Source: Betaproteobacteria bacterium
Lineage (GTDB): Bacteria; Pseudomonadota; Gammaproteobacteria; Burkholderiales; Casimicrobiaceae
NCBI GenBank assembly: GCA_013298695.1
Contig: JAAFIS010000001.1
Coordinates: 558,001 to 622,000 of the forward strand
Length of the DNA stretch: 64,000 bases
Direction: 5' to 3'
The notes under the pieces are model-generated. The model had not been told where the DNA came from and searched no databases. It saw nothing but the letters and a program-made list of their open reading frames with translations. Position numbers and translations under genes: made by a program. Below, piece by piece: positions 44,502 through 54,113 of this stretch (position 1 is its first letter; each line of letters opens with the position of its first letter).

Positions 44502-46820
44502 ATGTCCATTAGCACTCAGTCTCTACCTGTGAAGAATCGGCGCTTACTCCTTCTCTTTAAAAACAAGCTGCGCATTTGCATGATGCTCGGTTCGATGGTT
44601 GCGTCCGTTGTTCATGCCTACGAAATCGGCAATCATGCCGATATGACGCAACGCGCACTCGAAATATCGAAGCTAAAAACAGACGCGAGTAAGCTCGCTC
44701 GCCTTGGTTTACGGCAGCTCGATGTATCAAGCCCGTCGCAGCTCTTCCCACGAGCGACTGTAGGGGCAGAGATTCCGACGTGCTATTCAACGCCGCCCGT
44801 CGCGTCGGACAAATACCAGATTCTTCAACTATTTCGACATGGTGCATGCTATGAAGATGACATAGAGAATGGTTTTCGTGTCTTCTCTCATTTTTACGAC
44901 CCCAAGAACGGTGGCGTTGGACTATCTCCACCACCACCATTACCGCAGCAGCCACCGTCCTTTACCTGGGCGCTTAGCGGCACGGGTGCTACCGCGCAAA
45001 CTGGTGTAAATCACTTTTCTTATAAGGACGCGCGAGATTCCTTTTACAAAGCCTTTACTGATTTATCGAAAATAGAGCGCAATAAATACTGGGGAATTGC
45101 GTTTCAATCGCTGGGGCATGTCATGCATCACTTGCAAGACATGGCACAGCCTCAGCACGTTCGCCAAGATGACCATTGCGATTCCTTTCAGTGCGTAGTC
45201 GCTGGTCAGTACAAACCGAGCAGCTATGAAAAGCTCATGATCACGCCGACGTTTGTGCAGATCGTGCGAGCACTCGCTCAGACGGCAACAACGCCGATAC
45301 TCTTTGGTTTACCAAAAGAATTTTGGAATGCGACAGGCACAGAAAACGTCAACACCTATGCCACTGCATCACAAGGTATCGCTGCCTATGCCTCTACCAA
45401 CTTCGTTAGTGCGGGTACTGACTATCGCTTTTCGAGCGCGGGAGGCGCAGTTCAAGCGCCGGGACACAACTACCCTATTCCGACCTCAGCGCCCACTGAA
45501 GTTACAAACATTGGCTCGCTCACAGGTTACACAAATACTGACGCCCCGTTTCGTTTGAAAACCGTATGCCCTGATTTAGCTAAGTGCCGTGTCGAGTTTT
45601 GGGGATCAACGAATCAGCCGAGCACACGAAAATCATCGACTTCAATTTTCGGGCAAGATTTGAAAGTTGTCGGCAGTGCCGTCGTTGGTTATCCCAATCA
45701 GTTTTCGCAAAACGCATTCACGTATGCGGCTACCGCCTCTGATCTTGTGCCGCTTACTACAAGATACAGCGCAGGCCTTATCGGCTATTTCTTTCGCGGT
45801 GAAATGCAAATACGTACTCCCGCTGAAGGTGTGTACGGCATTATCGACGGCGGCGATCCAGCGTCGAATTGCAAAGACGCTTGTGGGTTCAAGAAAATCA
45901 AATTGCGCGTGACGAACACGACACAACCGATTAACGGCACTGCACAAAACTTTACTGGTGGCGCCATGACCGCTGTCGTGAAGTTCTCGCGAAACGCCTG
46001 TTTTACCTCCGATTTCGCGAGTGATCCTGGCTCACTCTACCCGCTCAATACGAGTTGCTTCGCATACGCGAATAGTGAGCCCGTCGAAGAACAAGTGATT
46101 GCTGACCCTTTGCCCTTGTCGTTTAGTCTCGCATCGGGATCGGAAACCGCTGGGACTTTCAACTTCACGAACCCGATTCCAATCAACGCATGGAATGTCA
46201 AGTTGCAACTTATCTATCGCGGCCAAATTGGGCAAGAGGAAGACGGTGTGGCGGTACATACGCAGAGGCTTTCCACGCCGACACCCCTGCGCTATACGAA
46301 TGAATACGACTACCTGCTGATTAATCAGCGGCTGTACACACGAGCCGATGTCAATGCGAGCCAAACGCTTCTGAATCAGGTGGTTCCCACTAGTTGCGTT
46401 ACAGGCGCAGCCGGTAGCCGAACGCTAGCGGCCGGTTGCTTTAATCCTCAAACCGTTTCGACGAGCTGGGTTGGCGCAAACGGTGCAACGCTCGCTAGTT
46501 TGAACGCTTTGCCAACCAATTCACATACGCTCTTCGTCTATCTCGCAGATTACTTCGGAACGGTGAATGCAACGCTGCCAGGGCCGAGTGGCACATCGAT
46601 TGCCGTGGCGTTGGACGTTCGCGACATCATCGCGAGAAACGTTGACAACCAACTTGTGAGCGACTTAATGATAGCGTGGAGAAATTTGCAGGCGTGGCGC
46701 GTGTACAGTCGATACTACCTCGCAAGCGCCGATCAAACAGCAGCGCCGCTGGCTGTGTCGAACCAGCGCCCCGCATTCCCAACAACTACGCCGGTGAAGT
46801 TGACGAGCGTGAACTTTTAA
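44502..46820 (+). CDS. Exported zinc-dependent phospholipase C-like protein
   Basis: 772 residues from ATG 44502; the open frame reaches back to 44277 inside the preceding gene. Signal peptide about residues 10-47 (FKNKLRICMMLGSMVASVVH). The N-terminal 250 residues show zinc-ligand spacing of the zinc phospholipase C/P1-nuclease type: YEIGNHADMTQRAL, FQSLGHVMHHLQDMAQPQHV, followed by RQDDHC. The remaining 500 residues are beta-rich and unassigned. A lipid or nucleic-acid phosphodiester substrate is probable from the metal motif. It lies 3 nt after the small membrane protein gene, so the three form one operon. Confidence 0.65.
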   Translation: MSISTQSLPVKNRRLLLLFKNKLRICMMLGSMVASVVHAYEIGNHADMTQRALEISKLKTDASKLARLGLRQLDVSSPSQLFPRATVGAEIPTCYSTPPVASDKYQILQLFRHGACYEDDIENGFRVFSHFYDPKNGGVGLSPPPPLPQQPPSFTWALSGTGATAQTGVNHFSYKDARDSFYKAFTDLSKIERNKYWGIAFQSLGHVMHHLQDMAQPQHVRQDDHCDSFQCVVAGQYKPSSYEKLMITPTFVQIVRALAQTATTPILFGLPKEFWNATGTENVNTYATASQGIAAYASTNFVSAGTDYRFSSAGGAVQAPGHNYPIPTSAPTEVTNIGSLTGYTNTDAPFRLKTVCPDLAKCRVEFWGSTNQPSTRKSSTSIFGQDLKVVGSAVVGYPNQFSQNAFTYAATASDLVPLTTRYSAGLIGYFFRGEMQIRTPAEGVYGIIDGGDPASNCKDACGFKKIKLRVTNTTQPINGTAQNFTGGAMTAVVKFSRNACFTSDFASDPGSLYPLNTSCFAYANSEPVEEQVIADPLPLSFSLASGSETAGTFNFTNPIPINAWNVKLQLIYRGQIGQEEDGVAVHTQRLSTPTPLRYTNEYDYLLINQRLYTRADVNASQTLLNQVVPTSCVTGAAGSRTLAAGCFNPQTVSTSWVGANGATLASLNALPTNSHTLFVYLADYFGTVNATLPGPSGTSIAVALDVRDIIARNVDNQLVSDLMIAWRNLQAWRVYSRYYLASADQTAAPLAVSNQRPAFPTTTPVKLTSVNF

Positions 46821-47194
46821 ATCTTCTCAAGTCAATGTGACTCAGCCAAACGTGGCATTGGCATTTATGCCGCTCGCGGCAGCTCACATACCCAAACCCG
46901 CGTGGTGTCGACACGTGACTGTCCGCTTCTGACCGGGTGCCACGTCTTAGGACAGCCGACTTGACTAGCTGTAATCGCTGCTGCCGCGACTTCAGGCTGA
47001 AAGCACCTACTGGCGGCTATCGCTGCGAAGCTGAACCTCAAGGCTCATAGATCGCTTCAGGCTGATTGCGGCCGCCCTTCAAGGACTGTTCTGTGCGTCC
47101 CATATGGGGGAGTCAGGCAAGAGGAGTGTCGCGACCCTCCCAAGCCGGAAGGAATGTGCCGCGTCGAGTTGGCAAAAGTTGCTGTATGCAGTTC
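46821..47194. repeat. Gap with two dispersed-repeat copies
   Basis: About 370 bases without a gene. Copies of the dispersed repeat lie at 46989-47004 (ACTTCAGGCTGAAAGC) and 47033-47070 (CTCATAGATCGCTTCAGGCT). They sit at the left border of the defence-like island. Confidence 0.55.
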
Positions 47195-47884
47195 TCAGTC
47201 AGGCGGCTCACGCAGCCCCTCGACGTCTTGAGGTAGCGTTTTCCGCATCTCGCTGGCCAGGAGCAAGGCGGCGTTCGCAAAATTCTCCATCCGGTAGATT
47301 CGGTCGAGCATGACTGTTCGCTCGGCGGCTTCCTGGCCTTTCATCAAACCCTCCACTGCGAACCTCACAATCCGCAGCTCAACGTCGACGTCCAAGTTGC
47401 CTTTGAAAGCCTCTTCCAGCCACGGCCTAACCAGATCGACCGACCGCTCGGCGGCAACGCTGAGTACGTGACGGATCAGTTCCCTGGCGACGCGATCGAT
47501 GCCGACTGCGAACTCGAAGAGTTTCTTCTCATCCTCCGTCGCCACGTCAAGTTCTTCGCTGGTCGGGGAGCGCGAGAAGAACCTGAGTTCATCTTCGTCT
47601 GTCACGCCCAGGGAGTTGAGCGCGCGCAGCAACGGATTCAGCTCCCTCAGCGGTCGCATGTAAGGGGGCAACGTGTACCTGTGCGCCCAGAGTTTCAGGA
47701 TGACATCAACGCACACTGAAGCGGCCGCATCGCGCGTGACTTCGGATGCTTGTTCGGCAGCAGATATCTTCTCGGCGACCAGGTGCGCCATCCACTGGGC
47801 AGTGACATCGTCACTGAGCTTCAACCCGGCAACGACCCGCTTGCCGATTTCGATGACTGCCTTAGAGCGATCGAGTGATTCCAT
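47195..47884 (-). CDS. Hypothetical helical protein, partner of the STAND NTPase
   Basis: 229 residues, soluble and almost fully helical (DRSKAVIEIGKRVVAGLKLS, EFAVGIDRVARELIRHVLSV, RMENFANAALLLASEMRKTL). No signal peptide or membrane segment, and no domain recognised. Its start overlaps the 3' end of the giant NTPase gene by 23 nt, so it belongs to the same transcript and is probably a subunit or modulator. The codon and base use match those of the NTPase gene. In type III AVAST systems a second, smaller gene accompanies the Avs3 NTPase; whether this one corresponds is open. Confidence 0.75.
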   Translation of the reverse strand: MESLDRSKAVIEIGKRVVAGLKLSDDVTAQWMAHLVAEKISAAEQASEVTRDAAASVCVDVILKLWAHRYTLPPYMRPLRELNPLLRALNSLGVTDEDELRFFSRSPTSEELDVATEDEKKLFEFAVGIDRVARELIRHVLSVAAERSVDLVRPWLEEAFKGNLDVDVELRIVRFAVEGLMKGQEAAERTVMLDRIYRMENFANAALLLASEMRKTLPQDVEGLREPPD

Positions 47885-50800
47885 CTTGTCCGATCAGGTA
47901 GTACCGGTTGTACGGATAGTTATAAAAGCTGTAGTCGTCCCTGCCGGTTTCGTCTTTAGGCGGCTTGCGGCGGACATCGACGCGGACAATGAGGGAGGAG
48001 TCCGGGCGCCCTTCCAACAGTGCATGGATGAACTTGCCGTCGGCGCTGAGGCGAGTGCCGGTCAGGACGCCGCGCTCCTCGCCATAGCCCGCGCTGCGCG
48101 ACCATGTCTCGCTACGCATCCTGCCTCCGGCTGTTAGCGTCCACGACCTCGCATCGGGATCAGTCACCGGAGTCAGAAGGTCGAGGATTTCCTGGCAAGG
48201 GCGAGGACCCGGGCTGCTGATCGTGCCGGCCCAAGGGTCATATTCGTCAAGGCTCAAAGAATCACTTCCCGTCGTGACCCAACCGAACAACCTCAACTCT
48301 GGGTCATCAACCTTCTCTCCATGGTCCATGTGGTCCGCGTCTGGAACGTAGATTTCTCCTGGGTTAGGGCTGGTCTGCAGGGCAGCCAAAAGCGTCGCCG
48401 CGTGCCGCGAAGGAACGAGCGCGGACCCAACTGACACCGTTTCGCCGTTGGGCGAATCTGTGGTCGTCCAATGGCCCCACAGAGCAGTCATACCGTCGTC
48501 TGTTGTCAGTTGGTCATCCAGGTACTGCCTATCGACCTGCCAACACCAAGAGGCATCAACTCGATCGATGCTCACTGAGGCACCTTTCAAAATCTCGGGA
48601 TCGCGCCGTTCCGCAAGCCAGCGATCATCACCGCGGGTGAGCAACCGTCCGCTCAACCAGTCATCAAAAGGGTCCTCGTCCTCGTCTGCGCGACGGCGTA
48701 CCGGCTTGGTCTCCAAGAGCTGCCCGGCGACGAGCATCATCGCGTGATAGGACTGATACACGACGACGTCCTCCACCTCCGGCATGCTGCTGTGCCTGTA
48801 TGTTGTCTCTCTTCCTCGAAAGAGCCCGCGCTTGTAGCGCTGATCATCTTGACGACGGTGTCCAAGCGACAGTCGACCGCGCAAGACTGCCAGCGCTCGC
48901 TGTTCGATGGATTGCTCGTTCAGTCCAAATACACGGCCCAACGGTGCGAACCAATATGGGCCGATGTCGATGCCAAAGAAGTACCTGTCGTCGTCCACGG
49001 CAACGCTATCCAAGGCCTCGTCATCAACGATTTCATCCTCGCCGCGGTCGTAGATCTCCGTAGGCAGCGCAGGACGGTTCGCCCCGTTCGCGATGTCGAG
49101 CAAGTCCGTTGACAATGCACTGACTTCGTTCAGGCTCCTTAGTGCGCCTGAGGCGAAATGCCGAACGACGACGTGCTGCTCCCTTGCGGCGGCGTCAAGG
49201 AATGCGAGGAAATCAGCGGCTGCACGAGGAGCGTCCATCGCGCCTCGCGCCAAAGCAATGCAGAGCCATTGGCGAGCATGCCACTCATAGAACACCAGAC
49301 CGCGGTCAACAAATGGCTGCGGGTCAGCGCTCATTGCGCGGGTAGCCAGCGCGGACAACAGGGGCTGCCAATCGAGCGCAAGGCAGTTGCGGACGCAGTG
49401 GGCGTGTTCCCAGCGTTCCGGGTTAGACGGGCGCGCTAGACCTGCCCACAAGTAGCCAGCCAAAGCCTCCTCGCAAGACGAAGGCGCTGTGAGCGAGTCA
49501 TTCCACGGGCCATCGCCGTCTTCTCCCTCGAGAACTTCTTCGAGCAAGTCGAAGCCGAAGTTCAACACCTCATCGGCCTCGTCGTTGGTCAAGCGCCGCG
49601 CGAGCGGATCCACCAAGTGGAATAGGTCTTCGGCATCGAGCGTGTCGAGCTGCGACAGGTACCCTTTGATGCGGGCCATGGCGACGTCATTCTCCGAAAC
49701 GATGCCTTCGGCATAGAGGTCATCAAAGGGACCCTCACGCCCCCAGTCACGGCGTCCCACACGATTCGGCTCGCCCGCAGCCAGCGACAACGCAATCCTC
49801 TTGAGTTCATTGCGGACAGATTGGAGCCTCTTGCTCGGCCCAGGGAGATGCTTGATGACGTCCATGAAGCTAAACACACTGAACTCGTCATCCAACTGGA
49901 TTGCACGAAGGTATCCGTCGATCTCCGATAGCGTCGCGCGCCTACATCCTTGCTCATAGAACTCGCGGACGTACGAGCGATGGGCCACCTTCTTGAGCGA
50001 TCGTCGTGCCGCGAGGACCGCGGCCGCGTCGCGGAGATCGACTCCGCTGAAAACGGCATCCCAGTCAGGCTTCTGGATCTCTCCGTGCGGGGACGTCCAG
50101 AGCGCAGGAGCTGTCGTCACCGGTGGCATGGCTGCCTTAGCTTCAGCTGCCAGAAGCAGCCTGTCCAAATCTGGGAGCGACATCGTCAGCGAGTCGGCAA
50201 GCACCTTGAGTTCGCGCCAGGTAGACGCTTCATAGGTTTGGATGCGGAGGAATCGATAGGCGGTCCTCAGCATCAATCGCTTTCGATTGATGTCCGCCTC
50301 TGCGTCGATAGCCGCTTTGACGTCGTTGAGGCGTCTCCAGCCGCTCACGGTGCCGCTCAGGGCGACCGCGGCCATTCTTGGAAGAAGTCGGTGGTCGATC
50401 AGGCGGTAGATCGCGATCGGGAACAACTCACCAGCAAATCCAAACTCTCGATCCCGCCAGCGGCTCAAAACTGCAAGACTGGATGAAGGGCAGAGACCGA
50501 CCAGCCCCTGGACCAATCGGTGCCAGTCCATGTATTTGTCCCGGGCCATGTGCTCGTAGCTGAGCTCCGCGATGCGCGCCAACCGGTACGCGGTCCGAGG
50601 CCTCGACTTTCCCAGGCGGTGCGCGGCGTCCGTCAGATCCAGGAACGTTGTCCATCGAGAGAGATGCTCCTCTCCGATCTTGCTGGCAATGTCGATCGCC
50701 TTGTCGAAATAGGCAGCCGCCTCCAACTTGCTCACACAGAAGATGGCGCGCGCCAGCTCCTGGAGGTCGTCGACCCGTGTCTCCGCATCGCCGCGCGACG

Positions 50801-53405
50801 CTGCGAGCTGATCGAACGCTCTGGAGCTGAGTTGCAGTGAGAGGTCGCCCAGCCTTTCTGTTCGTGCAGTCACGCGGCACATCCTCGTGAGCGTGCTCGA
50901 GTAGATGCGGTCGTTCTTGTCGATCCATTTCAACAGGGCGTCGATCTGATATGGCTGTATGGAGCCTGCATCGCGCAGGATCTGCACCCACTCGATGGCA
51001 GCCACCTTCTCCAGATTGAAATTCCGCTGGTAGTCCAGTGACGAAGCAGATTGCGTCTGTCCCAGCGCGAGCTCGATCTCGTGATCGAGGTTGAGAAGCT
51101 GACGGCCACAGGCGATCTCCGCGGCCATGATGAACCAGGCGAGGACGCCCCCTGTCACATGCTCCAGCTGAGACGCTTGCTGACCCTTGACAGGAGAACT
51201 CTTCGTCGCGAACTCAGGTCGGACATCCTTGGGCGCCAGATCAATTAGCTCGATCCGTTGGCCGCGAAGCGCAGCTTCCAAAGCGTAAGCTCGGACGAAT
51301 ATCGCGCGCTCTGCGTCGAAATCATGGGACTGGCGAGGCGGATCTGCCAGCAGGTACCGGCGTAGCGTCGCTGCCCAAGCCTCGTCATCGCGCGGAAGGC
51401 ATCGAAGCGCTTGGGTGATCGCGGACCGAACCCCGTCCAGCACGCTGCTTCCTGATTTCCATGAGAGATCCTCTTCAGGCAACTTGACCTTGGGGTTGAC
51501 CAAGATGCCCATCAGATGGCGCAGCGGCTCTGCCGGCAGCAGATGCGCGATACAGGATGCTTCCGTCGCCAGGCCCAACAGCATCCAAACATCCCCCTCG
51601 GCGTGCTCGGCAAGCTCATCAAGCTGCTTGACGTCACCAACGTCTGCCAATCGCGCAGCCACCAGCTTCGTGGTTCTCAATACAGTGAATTTAGGACTCC
51701 ATCCTTTCAGGAAGCGCGTCGCCTCAGCGGGGCCGCGCAATCTCAGGACACCGAGGGCAAGCTCGGCGACGTCGGCGTCTTCGATCTTGTTTTCGTTGCG
51801 ACGCTTGGGTGGCAGCCTGCTCCAGGCGATCAACGATTCCCAGGCCATCCTCCACCTGCTGGCGGCCTCGGGGATGAGGTCGCCGTTGCCGGCAAGCAGC
51901 ACCGCCTCGTACGCATGATGCGAGCCATGGAATCCGCCGCCGAACGTGCGCCTAGAGACCAGTTCTTCGATGCGATCTGACGCGAGCAGCACGCCGGCAA
52001 TGTCGGTGTTCTCCTGGATGAGCTTGTTCTGGCGAGCCTCCCCAGCGACCTCGCCGCCGACCTTCAGCGCGAGCTTGGCGGCAGCAACATGCCGTCCCTG
52101 TTGTAGACACGCCCTGAGGGCGAACCTCAGCCGTTGCAGCTCAACGTCGCGGCGCTCGAGGGGGTTGTCGGGAAGGCTCTCATTCGAGAGGGCCAGCGCG
52201 ATCAACTCGTCCATCCGCCCGGCTGAAAGCAGCAGCTGCGGCAACGCCGCCGCGACGTAGGAGCTGGTCGCGGCGAGGGGCTTGAGCTTTGAAAGAAACG
52301 CGTCAAGCGAGGCCGCATCGGGCTTGAACGTCTCGTTGAACCACGTCTCGGCCGGCTCATCCATGAAGTGCAGGCCCGATTCCTTGACGAACAGCGGCCG
52401 CCCGAACTCTGTGGCGAACGTTCGGACGGCGCTCTCGGAAACTCCAGCGATCTGAGCCAAGATAGAAATCGGCACCAGGGGCCGGAGCACTGCGAGGCCC
52501 TTGCAGATGAGGTCTATCTGATTCGCCTCGGTCGGACCCCACTCGGCTCTCAGTCTGTTAATGGCCTTGGTCAGCAGCCCTGCAATCGCTTGCTGGACTG
52601 TCGTGGGTGTTGGCCCCAAGGCCCTGAGCATTTCTCCGATCGGCGGGGTGCCCTCCATGGCCAGCGCTTGAATTCGAGGGTTGTCGCTGCTGAGAAACGC
52701 GAACTCCGCTGCCTCAGCCTCCGTCGCGTCGGGATAGCTCAACCGAAGATGCGTGGCGGTCTCAGCCTTCGAGAACGACTCCAGCTTGATCACGATGGCG
52801 TCGAGTGGCGCTCCCAGGTGGTCCTGTCGGTGTGATCGGCATGTGAATGCAAACCGCACTCCGTCAGGGATATCCGTGTTGATCAGGTCATGGACAAAGG
52901 CACGCTCCCCGATCTCCTGCGCTGCCATGTATGCGTTGTCTGCCGCGTCGATGATGATGCAAAGGCTCGCTTGAGGCGTGCGGGCTCGGAGAACATCAAT
53001 GGCTTGCTTGAGCCGAGACACGAAGGCCCGCATGAATTGCTTGGGATCTGTGCCGTGGGACGGAATCAGCGGCAGGCAAAGCTTCTGTCCCGCGAGCTCG
53101 TTCGCGATCTGAACGAGCGCATCGCGGTATCGGTGGCGGTAATTCAGGGCTTGGCGGTAGGTGCCGTCACCGAAGCAGTCGTACAGGACCGCCACCGAAC
53201 CAGCAGGCATGGCACGCGCCAGGTGAGCAGATAGCGATGACTTGCCCACACCACCGTCTGCATGGATGACCACCGGGCGCTGCGCGACGAGCAGTGCGGC
53301 CAGGATGTCTGGCTGCTGCGCTCGGGGAAGCATGTGCTTCGGTTCCGAGATCATCGAGGGCGCTGGCAGGAGATCGCGTTCGCTCGCCCGCAGGGCTTGA
53401 AGCAC
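47862..53405 (-). CDS. Giant STAND NTPase (downstream part of a split Avs3-like protein)
   Basis: 1847 residues from ATG 53405, but the same frame is open up to a TAG at 53667-53669 and continues beyond it as the nuclease segment. Residues 46-58 hold Walker A (HADGGVGKSSLSA); Walker B is LCIIIDAADN (148-157). A winged-helix-like part follows (about 300-380), then more than a thousand residues of helical repeats, which in STAND proteins form the sensor, and a beta-rich C-terminus (NYPYNRYYLIGQDG). The architecture fits AVAST-type antiphage receptors. Whether it is made as a separate protein without the nuclease is uncertain. GC is higher than in neighbouring genes, a sign of transfer. Confidence 0.8.
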   Translation of the reverse strand: MLQALRASERDLLPAPSMISEPKHMLPRAQQPDILAALLVAQRPVVIHADGGVGKSSLSAHLARAMPAGSVAVLYDCFGDGTYRQALNYRHRYRDALVQIANELAGQKLCLPLIPSHGTDPKQFMRAFVSRLKQAIDVLRARTPQASLCIIIDAADNAYMAAQEIGERAFVHDLINTDIPDGVRFAFTCRSHRQDHLGAPLDAIVIKLESFSKAETATHLRLSYPDATEAEAAEFAFLSSDNPRIQALAMEGTPPIGEMLRALGPTPTTVQQAIAGLLTKAINRLRAEWGPTEANQIDLICKGLAVLRPLVPISILAQIAGVSESAVRTFATEFGRPLFVKESGLHFMDEPAETWFNETFKPDAASLDAFLSKLKPLAATSSYVAAALPQLLLSAGRMDELIALALSNESLPDNPLERRDVELQRLRFALRACLQQGRHVAAAKLALKVGGEVAGEARQNKLIQENTDIAGVLLASDRIEELVSRRTFGGGFHGSHHAYEAVLLAGNGDLIPEAASRWRMAWESLIAWSRLPPKRRNENKIEDADVAELALGVLRLRGPAEATRFLKGWSPKFTVLRTTKLVAARLADVGDVKQLDELAEHAEGDVWMLLGLATEASCIAHLLPAEPLRHLMGILVNPKVKLPEEDLSWKSGSSVLDGVRSAITQALRCLPRDDEAWAATLRRYLLADPPRQSHDFDAERAIFVRAYALEAALRGQRIELIDLAPKDVRPEFATKSSPVKGQQASQLEHVTGGVLAWFIMAAEIACGRQLLNLDHEIELALGQTQSASSLDYQRNFNLEKVAAIEWVQILRDAGSIQPYQIDALLKWIDKNDRIYSSTLTRMCRVTARTERLGDLSLQLSSRAFDQLAASRGDAETRVDDLQELARAIFCVSKLEAAAYFDKAIDIASKIGEEHLSRWTTFLDLTDAAHRLGKSRPRTAYRLARIAELSYEHMARDKYMDWHRLVQGLVGLCPSSSLAVLSRWRDREFGFAGELFPIAIYRLIDHRLLPRMAAVALSGTVSGWRRLNDVKAAIDAEADINRKRLMLRTAYRFLRIQTYEASTWRELKVLADSLTMSLPDLDRLLLAAEAKAAMPPVTTAPALWTSPHGEIQKPDWDAVFSGVDLRDAAAVLAARRSLKKVAHRSYVREFYEQGCRRATLSEIDGYLRAIQLDDEFSVFSFMDVIKHLPGPSKRLQSVRNELKRIALSLAAGEPNRVGRRDWGREGPFDDLYAEGIVSENDVAMARIKGYLSQLDTLDAEDLFHLVDPLARRLTNDEADEVLNFGFDLLEEVLEGEDGDGPWNDSLTAPSSCEEALAGYLWAGLARPSNPERWEHAHCVRNCLALDWQPLLSALATRAMSADPQPFVDRGLVFYEWHARQWLCIALARGAMDAPRAAADFLAFLDAAAREQHVVVRHFASGALRSLNEVSALSTDLLDIANGANRPALPTEIYDRGEDEIVDDEALDSVAVDDDRYFFGIDIGPYWFAPLGRVFGLNEQSIEQRALAVLRGRLSLGHRRQDDQRYKRGLFRGRETTYRHSSMPEVEDVVVYQSYHAMMLVAGQLLETKPVRRRADEDEDPFDDWLSGRLLTRGDDRWLAERRDPEILKGASVSIDRVDASWCWQVDRQYLDDQLTTDDGMTALWGHWTTTDSPNGETVSVGSALVPSRHAATLLAALQTSPNPGEIYVPDADHMDHGEKVDDPELRLFGWVTTGSDSLSLDEYDPWAGTISSPGPRPCQEILDLLTPVTDPDARSWTLTAGGRMRSETWSRSAGYGEERGVLTGTRLSADGKFIHALLEGRPDSSLIVRVDVRRKPPKDETGRDDYSFYNYPYNRYYLIGQDGITRSL

Positions 53406-53666
53406 GTCGTAGAGCCGGACGGAACGGTCCTTTGCGCCCTCGTCCGTCGCCCGGCGGGTGACCAGTTCCTTCAGTTGGAGCGCGGCCTCGGTATCAGTTT
53501 CGGAAAGGTACGCGCTCAGGTCTTGGCTCAGGAGGTTGCGCTGTTCCCATAAATCTGGCTCACCAGCTTCAACCGAAAAGGCAGCAAAGAAGCTCTGTAA
53601 GGTGCTGCCGGCTGATGCCCCGTAGCGCTTGAGTAACTCGTCAATCTCACGGTGCCGCGGTGCTGT

Positions 53667-53669
53667 CTA
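53667..53669 (-). other. In-frame TAG between nuclease and NTPase
   Basis: The codon (TAG on the minus strand, context GGA TAG ACA) lies in the same frame as the segments on both sides; the distance to ATG 53405 is 264 nt, exactly 88 codons. The 87 codons from here to 53405 have a plausible protein sequence. One change, for example from CAG, would restore the full gene. Confidence 0.85.
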
Positions 53670-54113
53670 TCCCGCAGCGAGATCGGCCAAAGCTTCAAGG
53701 ACATCCTCAGCCATAGGCCTGTTCGTCAGAAAAACGAACCGAACCTTCTCCTCCAGGGCGTTCAATCCGAGCGACGCCTCCAATTCCTTGAAACGCCCAG
53801 CGAAGCCTTCGATGGTTCCTTTGAGACCGCTGGCCGTCCAGGGATCGTGCGCGTGCTTGGACGAATGCTTGAGTTGCATGTAGCGGATGGCCTCTGCCGC
53901 TACGACGTCCTCGCTCCCATAGTACAGGCCGACGTCGATGACCTCGTCGCCGACGCTCGTGGACGCATCTCCCTCGTCCAGTGACGCTCCTTCGATCGTC
54001 ACCGCCACTAGGCCGTCCGCCCCGGTAAGCAGTCCGAGGCATTGCCGGGCAGCCCACTGATAGTGGAACTGGTCGCCGCTCCTGGAGGGACCAACAGAAC
54101 CTTGTTTAGCCAT
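53667..54113 (-). CDS. Cap4/DUF4297-like nuclease segment, N-terminal part of the split STAND protein
   Basis: 148 residues from ATG 54113 (MAKQGSVG); ATG 54152 is another possible start. It has the layout of the Cap4/DUF4297 dsDNA nuclease domain: GDQFHYQWAARQCLGLL, acidic E41, D60 in EVIDVGLYY and Q80-x-K82 in YMQLKHSSKH, a PD-(D/E)xK-type active site. The end, VFLTNRPMAEDVLEALADL, is the middle of that domain, and the frame runs on after the TAG as HREIDELLKRYGASAGSTL. It is therefore the front of one gene of about 2083 codons broken by a single nonsense codon. Confidence 0.75.
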   Translation of the reverse strand: MAKQGSVGPSRSGDQFHYQWAARQCLGLLTGADGLVAVTIEGASLDEGDASTSVGDEVIDVGLYYGSEDVVAAEAIRYMQLKHSSKHAHDPWTASGLKGTIEGFAGRFKELEASLGLNALEEKVRFVFLTNRPMAEDVLEALADLAAG

